From Sarcina sp. DSM 11001 (GTDB taxonomy: Bacteria > Bacillota > Clostridia > Lachnospirales > Lachnospiraceae), in the NCBI RefSeq assembly GCF_900101015.1, contig NZ_FNFZ01000019.1, positions 33,932-97,931 on the forward strand: DNA of 64,000 bases. Direction: 5' to 3'. Positions 57,016-64,000 of this stretch are shown in pieces. Position numbers and translations under genes: made by a program. The first letter of the stretch is position 1; each line of letters begins with the position of its first letter. The notes beneath the pieces were generated by a model, which was given only the letters and a program-made list of their open reading frames with translations, was not told the DNA's origin and did not search any database.

Positions 57016-57200
57016 ATGATTAAAGTGCTTTTTATTTGCCACGGCAGGGTATTCCCTTTTGCCTGAGATCCTTGTATTTGCTGGACTTCCGGGAGATTCG
57101 GCGGGAAAGTTGGGACACTTTTGGGACAAATGAAGATTGTGATATAGCTCAGAACAGCCGGTACCGGCTCCTGATGAAGGAGCTTGCACCGGCTGTTTTC
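57016..57200 (+). repeat. Direct repeat A, right copy, with LMW-PTP stub 2
   Basis: Begins ATG..., MIKVLFICHGRVFPFA stop (57016-57066, same 17-codon length as stub 1) with AGGAAGG upstream, then CTTGTATTTGCTGGACTTCC, TTGGGACACTTTTGGGACA and a hairpin (57153-57197) with outer stem AACAGCCGG/CCGGCTGTT. Compared with the left copy the stem gains a paired G-C, a compensatory change. Confidence 0.75.
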
Positions 57201-57223
57201 TGTTCGGCTGGAAAAGAATGGTT

Positions 57224-58144
57224 TTAGTGATGAGTTGTATCCACGCCCTGGCTTTGAGACGGAAGAACAGGTCCGTCCGGATCAGCTGTCCTTACCCGAT
57301 GCTGATTTCTCCAGGTGCGGGGTGAACATCCTTCTGCGTTGGTAAAGAGCTTGATGAACCCTTTAAAGGAAAAACCTGTTTTTTCAGCGATTTCAGTTAT
57401 GGACCATTCAGTGCGGATGAGAAGAGTTTTTGCATAATCAAGTTTCTTGCGGTTTGCGTATTCGACAGGGGAGTATCCCGTGTCCCTTTTGAACCTGCGC
57501 GAAAAATGAAAGCTGCTCAGAGACACAGCATCCGCAAGTTCTTCCAGCGTGATGCGCTGATCGATATGGTCATTGATATATCCTGTGATCACATCTATGT
57601 ACGATGCAGCTGCTGCATCTGTTCCTGTTCCGCTGTGGAGATAGCGGAATATTTCATATACCCGGAGTGATTCGTCGAACTCCGTCTCCGTCTTTCCCTC
57701 ATCGTAAAACTGCAAGGTCTTTTTTAAAAATTCTCCGAGTGCGGCTGCGCGCTGCTTTTCTACAAGCGGTCCCTGATGAGCCAGGATATGCTGGCATATT
57801 TCATGTGCATTGGATCCTTCGAAATGCAGGTAGTAAAACTCCAGGCCGTCCATGTCGGAATAATAATAGTGAGGCTCCCGGCAGTCCACAAGCATAGCGT
57901 CCCCTGCCAGAAGCCGGTAGGAGCCGCCTCTGTAGTCTACACGCAGGCAGCCTGCCCGGACACAGAGGATAAGGACCGGAGAAAAATAATCCCTTCGGAT
58001 CGAATAGGCATGTGTGCAGTAGTAGTGCCCGATCTGCGTGATATAAAAGTACAGCTTTTCTGCGGTCGGAAGCGGTGTGAAGAGATAGCTGGAGGATTTT
58101 TCCAGCACGCCCGGTTCTTTCAAAACCCTGAAATCCAGTTTCAT
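57224..58144 (-). CDS. AraC-family transcriptional regulator
   Basis: N-terminal cupin-like ligand domain (residues 25-150; LRVDYRGGSYRLLAGDAMLVDCREPHYY) and C-terminal double helix-turn-helix (about 190-290; ITLEELADAVSLSSFHFSRRFKRDTGYSPVEY and ITEIAEKTGFSFKGFIKLFTNAEGCSPRTW). The GGAGG at 58151-58155 directly precedes an ATG at 58150, so the next ATG (58144, MKLDFRVLK) with correct spacing is the likely start. Divergent from a Gfo/Idh/MocA dehydrogenase, which it probably controls in response to a sugar. Confidence 0.92.
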   Translation of the reverse strand: MKLDFRVLKEPGVLEKSSSYLFTPLPTAEKLYFYITQIGHYYCTHAYSIRRDYFSPVLILCVRAGCLRVDYRGGSYRLLAGDAMLVDCREPHYYYSDMDGLEFYYLHFEGSNAHEICQHILAHQGPLVEKQRAAALGEFLKKTLQFYDEGKTETEFDESLRVYEIFRYLHSGTGTDAAAASYIDVITGYINDHIDQRITLEELADAVSLSSFHFSRRFKRDTGYSPVEYANRKKLDYAKTLLIRTEWSITEIAEKTGFSFKGFIKLFTNAEGCSPRTWRNQHRVRTADPDGPVLPSQSQGVDTTHH

Positions 58145-58631
58145 ATTCATCCTCCATGCCGGTGTACTTCAGTGCGCAGGCTTTGTCAGTGCGCAGATAT
58201 ATTCAGTGCGCAGGCTTTGTCAGTGTACAGATATCGTCATGGCAATACCTGACTTGTGTTTGGTAATCTCCTGTTTTTTATTATAGTCCTTCCAATGCGG
58301 CATGTAAATGATGAAGAGCAATATTGGCGAACTTTAGAGCAAGCAAAAGGATGGAAGGAGACCGGATCCGAATCTATACTATAACCATCAAGGGAAACAC
58401 AGAACAAAGAACAGCAGGGGATTCAGGTACCGGAAGCCTCAGGCGTGTTTGTAAGAGAGTGCGTATCACTTGAGAGACACAAGAGTAATCGTAATGCACA
58501 GGAAAACTAATAGGAAAAAGGATATCTGAAAAAAGAACTTCAGGAAAGAAGGATTAAAAAAGAACACCTGAAAACATCTGGGACAAAACATCCGGAAAAG
58601 GAATATTTAAGGAGAAAAAGGAGACAAAGAG
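58145..58631. other. AraC-dehydrogenase divergent regulatory region
   Basis: Contains four 17-bp repeats of TCAGTGCGCAG at 58169, 58186, 58203 and 58220, and purine-rich degenerate repeats (GGAAAAAGGATATCTGAAAA-like) from 58500 to 58620 ahead of the dehydrogenase. Candidate activator-binding DNA; no gene seen. Confidence 0.6.
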
Positions 58632-59807
58632 ATGATCAACGGAGAAAAGAAGATTGCAAGGCCTTTTCGTTGGGGAATCGTAGGCGGCGGACGTACCAGC
58701 CAGGTTGGCTACAAGCACAGGCTCGGCGCACTGATGGACAACACCAATTTTCAGCTTGTGGCTGCGGCATTTGACATTGATCCGGAGCGCTGCGTAGACT
58801 TCGGCAGAGAACTGAACATGGACCCCGCACGCTGCTATCCTGATTACAAGACCCTCTTCGAAGAGGAGGCAAAGCGCGAGGACGGTATCGAGGTCGTAGA
58901 TGTAGCCACCCCCAACTTCCAGCACTATGAAGTGACAAAGGCAGCCCTTGAGGCAGGCCTGCACGTCATCTGCGAGAAGCCCCTCTTCTTCGAGAGGGAG
59001 CAGGGTGAGGAGATCAAAAAGCTCGCGGAAGAGAAAGGCAAGATTGTAGCAGTTACCTACGGTTTCTCCGGCTTCCCGATGCTCAAGCAGATGCGCGCCA
59101 TGATCCGCGACGGCGCTGTCGGCAAGGTCAATATGGTCGAACTCCGCTACACACACGGCTTTGGCTGTGACGCGACTGCCGATGTGAAGGCAGAAGGCCA
59201 GAAATGGAGAGTCGATCCCAGGAAGGTCGGCAGAGGCTTTGTCCTCGGAGATCTCTCCACACACACCTTCTACATGAGCGAACTGATCTGCCCCGAGCTT
59301 AAGCTCGACGAAGTCCTCTGCTTCCGCCAGGCCTTTGTAGGAAGCCGCTATCCTCTGGAGGACAATGCCTATGTCATGATGAAATACGAAGGCGGCGCAG
59401 TCGGACGCATGTGGACATCCGCTGTCAACGCAGGTGATATGACCTCCCAGCATATCCGCATCGTCGGCTCCAAGGCTTCCCTGGAGTGGAACGATTCCAC
59501 GGCAGACAGACTGATCTTCGAGGAGCAGGGAAAACCCCAGCAGGTCCTGACCAGAGGAATGGATTATCTCGATGACCTTGCAAAAGAAGATGAGCGTCTG
59601 GGCGCACTCCACTTCGAAGGTCTCCCGGAGTCCTGGGCAAACCTCTATACCCGCTTTGCCATCGTCATGGATGCCAAAGACAGGGGAGATGAAGAGACCG
59701 TGAAGAACACGATCTATCCCGATATCGATGCGGGCATCGACGGGATCCGCTGGATCAACGCCTGTGCAGATTCTGCCGATAATGGCTCCGTCTGGACAAA
59801 GTTCTGA
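58632..59807 (+). CDS. Gfo/Idh/MocA-family NAD(P)-dependent dehydrogenase
   Basis: 391 residues. The N-terminal Rossmann fold starts FRWGIVGGGRTSQVGYKHR; VVDVATPNFQHYEVTKAALEAGLHVICEKPLFF carries the EKP motif of the family, and a C-terminal beta-sheet domain binds the substrate (HTFYMSELICPELKL). Acts on a sugar, inositol or sugar acid; identity not determined. AAGGAGACAAAG ribosome-binding site. Expression is probably governed by the divergent AraC protein. Confidence 0.92.
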   Translation: MINGEKKIARPFRWGIVGGGRTSQVGYKHRLGALMDNTNFQLVAAAFDIDPERCVDFGRELNMDPARCYPDYKTLFEEEAKREDGIEVVDVATPNFQHYEVTKAALEAGLHVICEKPLFFEREQGEEIKKLAEEKGKIVAVTYGFSGFPMLKQMRAMIRDGAVGKVNMVELRYTHGFGCDATADVKAEGQKWRVDPRKVGRGFVLGDLSTHTFYMSELICPELKLDEVLCFRQAFVGSRYPLEDNAYVMMKYEGGAVGRMWTSAVNAGDMTSQHIRIVGSKASLEWNDSTADRLIFEEQGKPQQVLTRGMDYLDDLAKEDERLGALHFEGLPESWANLYTRFAIVMDAKDRGDEETVKNTIYPDIDAGIDGIRWINACADSADNGSVWTKF

Positions 59808-59845
59808 TCCTTCAATAACAAAGATCAGACTGCTGATTCTATAAA

Positions 59846-59908
59846 GCAAACCGGTGCTGTCTCCATGATTGGAATGGTCTCCAGGACGGAGGTGCACCGG
59901 TTTGTTTT
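59846..59908 (+). terminator. Terminator after the dehydrogenase
   Basis: GCAAACCGGTGC ... GCACCGGTTTG, then TTTTGC, with a 35-nt loop containing GTCTCCA..GGTCTCCAGGAC. Confidence 0.75.
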
Positions 59909-60015
59909 GCGGCGGCCCTTCACCTGCGGGTGGAGGGCTGTTTTTCTATTTGATGTCAGGGAGAGTATTGTTTTATGCTGGAGCATTCAACAGACTCTCT
60001 TAAGTGAGCAGGATA

Positions 60016-60882
60016 TCATTGGCCGGCAAGAGTTTCCGTTATGGATTGGAAGAACTCTTTGCTCCACATATCCAACGAAGCCGGATTTCGAATAAAAGGA
60101 AGAACATCACCTTTTGCCTGTGCGTAATCTATTTGTTCAAAACGTCGGAACAGAATCTGTTTGATTTCATCCAGTGACATGTCATTTCCCGCCCCTTCAA
60201 ACCCGGAATCCACCAGCCTTGCATTCAGATGTTTCAGATTTACAGGAGTCTGACGGGCAAGATAAAAAACATAATCATACAAGTCTCGCCCTTTAACACG
60301 ATTCTTCCATGCTCTGCAGATAACGGCATGCATTTTACCGGCAAACAAAGATGGCATATCATACAGGTTTATTTCATATGGTATAGGAAGCAACCTGAAC
60401 TGCCGCTTAAATCCCGCATATGGAGGGGGTGTTGTATCCACTTCAAATTTGACTTTGATCAGTTCAGAACCTACGATTGTCTTTGCGAGCCGCTCATCCG
60501 CATAACAGAGCAGGATATGCTCTCTTGTATTGCCTTTCACAAAAGCTGACAGTACATCGGAATCTTTGGCCTTCGCTTTGGATTCTGCTTTGAAGCGGAA
60601 TCCATATGTCAGCAGTTCCTTTTCCAGAGCAGGAAGATAACCATCTAAACGAAAGTTGGAGTCCGGAGTCATGAGAGAGAAATCCAGATCCTCCGAAAAC
60701 CGATCAAGACCGTAAAAGATTCGAAGCGCAGTTCCACCGTAAAAAGCCGCAGTCTGAAAAAAACCGGCGCGGGATAGTCCGCACAGAATAATCTCCTGAA
60801 CCACTTCTTTGATGCTGTTCTTCTTGTCAGTCAGTGTTGCAGATTCATGCTGAGACAGCATTTGATTTATAATATTATCCAT
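60016..60882 (-). CDS. abiEii: AbiEii-type nucleotidyltransferase toxin
   Basis: DUF1814/AbiEii family, toxin of a type IV toxin-antitoxin system and phage-defence module. The nucleotidyltransferase motif FYGGTALRIFYGLDRFSEDLDFS (near residues 48-70) has both aspartates, and the conserved YEINLYDMPSLFAGKMHAVICRAWKNRVKGRDLYDYVFYL follows. 288 residues, intact. AAGGAGATC ribosome-binding site; overlaps the end of the abiEi gene by eight bases, so expression is coupled. Confidence 0.93.
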   Translation of the reverse strand: MDNIINQMLSQHESATLTDKKNSIKEVVQEIILCGLSRAGFFQTAAFYGGTALRIFYGLDRFSEDLDFSLMTPDSNFRLDGYLPALEKELLTYGFRFKAESKAKAKDSDVLSAFVKGNTREHILLCYADERLAKTIVGSELIKVKFEVDTTPPPYAGFKRQFRLLPIPYEINLYDMPSLFAGKMHAVICRAWKNRVKGRDLYDYVFYLARQTPVNLKHLNARLVDSGFEGAGNDMSLDEIKQILFRRFEQIDYAQAKGDVLPFIRNPASLDMWSKEFFQSITETLAGQ

Positions 60883-61468
60883 GTCGTTTGATCTCCTTTA
60901 ACAAGGATATCAGCAGTTTGTGATTTGCTGTATGATATAGCCCTGCGAGTGCCATCATCTCATAAACGTCGATGTTACGGAAGGCTTCTTTGTCAATCCG
61001 AAGATCATCAAACAGGAGCTGGCGGAGCTCCTTCCTGTTTGCGCAAGGGGAACAGGTATATAGATAATCGCAGACAGCCTTTTCCGCAGACGAAATGACA
61101 AAGCCATATCCATTTTCTTCGTACAGCCTGGTGCCGTAAGGAAATGCAGGTGTAGGTATATCCCGGTATGTGAATACTCCAAACGGTGTGGAATATTGCT
61201 TTTTCCTTTTCTTTCCGCAAGTTGCGGACGTGAAAGCATATACGGCTTCGGGGATCAACCCGTGCCATGCAAGCGCGAACTCAAAAGAGAGATATGACGG
61301 ACCGTAAATGATTCCTGCCAGATAATGGCCGGGGATGGAGCGGTCGGTTTCGTATAGACCTTTAATGATTGGAACCAGGTCACCGCTTTTGACCATCCGG
61401 GCAATCTTTGCCGCAGGATTAGCGTAAGTATTGTATTGTTGAATAAGCATTGAAGTTGTTTTTATCAT
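60875..61468 (-). CDS. abiEi: AbiEi-type antitoxin
   Basis: N-terminal winged helix (residues 1-60; ANPAAKIARMVKSGDLVPIIKGLYETD), then YGPSYLSFEFALAWHGLIPEAVYAFTSAT as in AbiEi/DUF6088 transcriptional repressors that autoregulate the pair. 197 residues from ATG 61468 (MIKTTSMLIQQY), with GGTGGTGAT upstream; the frame is open for 16 more codons. Directly precedes the toxin gene. Confidence 0.88.
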   Translation of the reverse strand: MIKTTSMLIQQYNTYANPAAKIARMVKSGDLVPIIKGLYETDRSIPGHYLAGIIYGPSYLSFEFALAWHGLIPEAVYAFTSATCGKKRKKQYSTPFGVFTYRDIPTPAFPYGTRLYEENGYGFVISSAEKAVCDYLYTCSPCANRKELRQLLFDDLRIDKEAFRNIDVYEMMALAGLYHTANHKLLISLLKEIKRHG

Positions 61469-61537
61469 ATAATCACCACCAACTGCAATAATAATGCATT
61501 TTATGGTGAAAAACAATGGATAATTAATGTTTTTTAA

Positions 61538-61717
61538 AAACCGGTAGAGGGCGATTTCGAATCTGCGGAGTGTTATCTTTCCCGCTATGTATGGAAGAAA
61601 ATTGAAGGCTTCTCAAGCGAACGCGTTGCTCAGCTTCAGGAATACCTCGAGTCAGTGGGGCATATCATAATAAGACTTGCCAGGGGAGGAGGCTTTGAGC
61701 ATGCCGCGAATTTTTAA
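61538..61717 (+). pseudogene. C-terminal remnant of an unrecognised gene
   Basis: An open frame entered from a stop near 61538, without start, reads ESAECYLSRYVWKKIEGFSS, ERVAQLQEYLESVGHIIIRL, ARGGGFEHAANF. It overlaps the start of the DUF4160 gene in another frame by 17 bp, as in a two-gene module. Not identified. Confidence 0.45.
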
Positions 61718-61874
61718 AATCGGTGGGTATCTCGTGTACTTTTGGTCTAACGAAAACTCCCCTCTTGAACCAGTGCATGTTCATGTAAGTAAAGGAATTC
61801 CTTCCGAAGGTACTGCAAAAATCTGGATAACCAGAAGCGGGAGATGTTTATTGTGAAATAATAACTCTCATATC
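61701..61874 (+). pseudogene. DUF4160 protein, interrupted by an in-frame TGA
   Basis: MPRIFKIGGYLVYFWSNENS, PVHVHVSKGIPSEGTAKIWI, TRSGRCLL, stop (TGA 61854-61856), then NNNSHI in the same frame. DUF4160 proteins read LANNNS here, so one codon has become a stop. The frame then joins a different family (MBL fold). AGGAGG lies at 61686-61691 before the ATG. DUF4160/DUF2442 pairs are often toxin-antitoxin-like. Confidence 0.75.
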
Positions 61875-62042
61875 TCGCAAGCTTGTGAACTGGCAGAAAA
61901 ACTGAATGTCAGAAATCTCTTGCTCTACCATACGGAAGATAAGAATCTGGCTGAGAGAAATAGATTTTATCTTGAGGAGGGCTCACAGTACTATCACGGG
62001 AACCTGTTTGTCCAGGATGATCTGGATTCGATATCGCTGTGA
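61872..62042 (+). pseudogene. MBL-fold metallohydrolase, C-terminal remnant
   Basis: QACELAEKLNVRNLLLYHTE, DKNLAERNRFYLEEGSQYYH, GNLFVQDDLDSISL, stop. The YHTEDKN histidine region and the YYHGNLFVPDDLE-type end are those of RNase Z-like MBL hydrolases. The rest of the gene is absent. Confidence 0.7.
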
Positions 62043-62091
62043 ATCGCGGCAAAACCGGGCAAAACAGGTCTGTTAGAAAGGACTGATTTTT

Positions 62092-62184
62092 ATGGTTCGT
62101 ATTCTTTTCGTCTGCCACGGCAGGGAATTCCCTTTCGCTGGAAGACCGGGAGACGGAGGTCTATTTTCCTATTCGGAAAAATGA
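62092..62184 (+). pseudogene. LMW-PTP stub 3
   Basis: MVRILFVCHGREFPFAGRPG then unrelated residues to a stop. It shares CHGR.FPFA with stub 2, and the upstream GCGGCAAAACCGGGCAAAAC and AGAAAGGA resemble the DNA ahead of stub 2. Only about 55 bp match; the rest of repeat A is missing. The following 62185-62302 hold a hairpin (AGGAGCC...GGCTCCT, 62240-62275) that may terminate the leftward permease. Confidence 0.6.
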
Positions 62185-62302
62185 CACGGAAGAGTCTGGC
62201 TCAAATCCTGTCATCGGGACGGAACAGATTGAAAGAGGCAGGAGCCAGCACATCACCTGGAATGTACCGGCTCCTGTTGTGTTACATATTAATAATCTAT
62301 GA

Positions 62303-63109
62303 CTATGCCCAGATGAACCAGAAGTATAGATATCCGGTAATTACTGCAGTTAAGGTGTAAGGAATACCTATCTGAATAAAGTCTTTGAAAGAAACCTGAT
62401 ATCCTTCTTTTTTAAGCAGACCGACAGCAGTAATATTTGCGGATGCTCCGACAGGAGTTATGTTACCGCCTAATGTTGCACCGGACAGCAGTCCAAAGTA
62501 TAAGAGATATGGCTCCATGCTTAATGTAGTTGTCACCGCTGTCAAAACAGGCAGCATGGTCGCCACATAAGGAATGTTGTCCACAAAGGCGGAGATCAAC
62601 ACAGACCCCCAGACTACGATGGTGTATAACAGAAATTTGTTATTACCACCGAAGTGTATAATAAGGTTTGCAAAGTCATCTATGATGCCCGCATTCGTAA
62701 GGCCGCCAATTACAATAAACAGCCCAAGAAGGAGACCAAGTGTTTCAAAATCAAGATTTTTGAAAGCGGCGATTGCGCAATCTGCGTTTTTTTCCTGAAT
62801 CAAATCGATCAAGACAGTGATGAGTGCCAGCAAACAGCATATAACACCATTTATCATCGGTGGTGAGTCTGGAATAAAAGAAGCTGCGATAAGGGAGGCA
62901 ACCATAAGGAGCAGCATTGCGGTGGGCACATAGTTGTTGATAGAGACAGAGGTTTTCTCCCTTGTCGAGACCGGGGCTTTCTCTTTTCGGAACAGGAACA
63001 TCATGACAGGGATCGTAGCAATCGTTCCGAGTTCTACTGCAAAAAAGATTCCGGGCCGCCCTTTCATCCAAAAGAAGTTCATAAAATTCATGTCTGCATA
63101 GTCGCCTAA
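62303..63109 (-). pseudogene. ArsB/NhaD-type (SLC13) permease, N-terminally truncated
   Basis: About 265 residues of the C-terminal part of a polytopic transporter: LGDYADMNFMNFFWMKGRPG at the break, then ETLGLLLGLFIVIGGLTNAG, AFVDNIPYVATMLP and GGNITPVGASANITAVGLLKKEG, as in the ion transporter superfamily. Intact members have about 430 residues with an N-terminal half that is missing. Homology starts exactly where the brxC fragment begins on the other strand (63109/63111). The frame upstream (MERSPPDRC) is antisense brxC. Confidence 0.8.
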
Positions 63110-63110
63110 G

Positions 63111-63707
63111 CATCTATCTGGTGGTGAGCGTTCCATGCTGTCCGGATTCCAGGAGGCGACTCAGAAGATTCAGGCACAGGATCAGTATGCCCTGGTGCCT
63201 TTCTTCCGTTTTTATGATACAGTTCATACCTTCTTGGATAGTTCTATTCGTCGCGTCATCGAACGCTGTGAAAAGGCGGCTGATAACGGCGCCGGTGTTG
63301 AACCTTAGGATGTAGATATCTTAAAACTTCTCTATCTAATTCGCTATGTGGATGATATTCCGGCAAACGTTGATAATATCGTTATTCTTATGGCGGATGA
63401 TATCCGTTCGGATAAGATTATTCTGCGAGAGAAAGCCAGGGAGTCACTGAACCGCTTGATGAGCCAAAACTATATCGGGCGCACTGGTGACACCTATAAC
63501 TTCCTGACAGACGAGGAGCAGGATATCGCCCGTGAGATTAAGAATACAAATGTTGATACATCCGCGATTGTGGAACGTATTTCCCAGATGATATTTGCAG
63601 ATATCTATACAACAAAGAAATACAGATACCGTAAATATGACTTTGACTTCGACAAAATGGTCGACGGTGTGACCCAATGTCAATCAGTTGAGTTATCCCT
63701 CGGATGA
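63111..63707 (+). pseudogene. brxC: BREX protein BrxC, internal fragment with in-frame stop
   Basis: HLSGGERSMLSGFQEATQKI, YALVPFFRFYDTVHTFLDSS, then VEP-stop-DVDILKLLYLIRYVDDIPAN (TAG at 63306-63308) and SQNYIGRTGDTYNFLTDEEQ match a middle part of the large P-loop ATPase BrxC of BREX phage-defence systems. Both ends are missing, and the frame ends at 63707 after MVDGVTQCQSV. No other BREX gene is in the window. Confidence 0.75.
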
Positions 63708-64000
63708 CGCATATGCACTATAATCGGGCGAAAAAGGACGTATAGGCAGGTCCGATAAAGGCTTGCATATAAGCAAGAGGGACAAGCGGGGATCCAGGAT
63801 CTTTTTTGGGCATGGCAAACAGACAGAGATATCTCTCTGCCTGTTTGCCGGGAGAACCCGTTACGATGAGCCGTGAGCCGAAAGGACGGGTCCGGCCGTG
63901 CGCGGACACCGCAGGCGGAGACCGCGCACGGGATCAGTCCGGGCCGGCGTCAGTGCCTGTACAGGAATGTCAGCGGTTTCTGGAACTGCTTGTTCCTGGG
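63708..64000. other. Structured, GC-rich end region without a recognised gene
   Basis: Holds two strong inverted repeats: GGCAAACAGACAGAGA / TCTCTGCCTGTTTGCC (63814-63849, one mismatch) and CCGTGCGCGG/CCGCGCACGG (63896-63931). Between them GAGCCGTGAGCCGAAAGGAC can fold on a GAAA tetraloop. A 63-codon minus frame (63718-63909) has no support. A structured RNA or mobile-element end is possible. Confidence 0.45.

Noticed and set aside
63845..63900. Group II intron domain V at GAGCCGTGAGCCGAAAGGAC
   Set aside because: It has a GNRA loop and partial stem but not the full domain V pairing, and no reverse transcriptase is visible; kept only as a structured region.

Overview
The window is the replication-origin region of a low-to-moderate GC Bacillota, most likely a Lachnospiraceae-type clostridium. 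The evidence is the gene order rpmH-rnpA-yidD-yidC-jag-mnmE-mnmG running left and dnaA-dnaN-S4-recF-gyrB-gyrA running right, a DnaA-box-rich oriC between rpmH and dnaA, a thiolase of the clostridial type, and family resemblances (YhaM, MutS2, CdaR, Tn916-type Xis/Int). Genus cannot be settled from the sequence. No rRNA or tRNA gene was seen.

Layout. 1-2.2 kb: one end of an IS21-like element that has removed the start of a lipoprotein gene, a YihY/BrkB membrane protein, and a perfect parS site; rsmG and parAB, which usually follow mnmG, are absent here. 2.2-9.5 kb: leftward tRNA-modification and membrane-insertion operon. 9.5-10.4 kb: oriC. 10.4-19.5 kb: rightward replication operon. 19.7-31.7 kb: thiolase, a D,D-carboxypeptidase with trmB, a lipoprotein, an acyl-CoA ligase, greA, a PurM/HypE-like protein, an Lrp regulator with an aminotransferase, and trmL. 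31.8-39.6 kb: two-component system, mutS2, an HtrA-like protein that has lost its catalytic triad, and yhaM. 39.7-42.0 kb: a secreted fusion of a HAD phosphatase with a PheC-like (cyclohexadienyl dehydratase/solute-binding) domain. 42.2-44.1 kb: two divergent genes that have both lost their 5' ends at one breakpoint. 44.4-46.3 kb: rlmD.

46.3-64 kb is accessory DNA. Two direct repeat pairs (A at 46.3 and 57.0 kb; B at 48.2 and 56.8 kb) enclose an ATPase/nuclease gene, a D-glycerate catabolic cassette (cdaR, glycerate kinase, GntP permease, its own pyruvate kinase), an excisionase and a tyrosine integrase, and a GNAT gene. Repeat A begins with the first codons of a low-molecular-weight protein tyrosine phosphatase, and a third such stub lies at 62.1 kb. 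Beyond are an AraC regulator divergent from a Gfo/Idh/MocA dehydrogenase, an AbiEi/AbiEii toxin-antitoxin pair, and a graveyard of fragments: DUF4160, MBL-fold hydrolase, ArsB/NhaD permease and a BREX brxC piece with an in-frame stop.

Two genome-wide habits stand out: a dispersed two-hairpin intergenic repeat found at least eight times between 2 and 48 kb, and short degenerate tandem arrays with 15-17 bp periods placed just upstream of start codons or in linker-coding DNA. The strongest candidates for something undescribed are the HAD-PheC secreted fusion, the triad-less HtrA protein, the dispersed repeat family and the phosphatase-stub attachment-like repeats.
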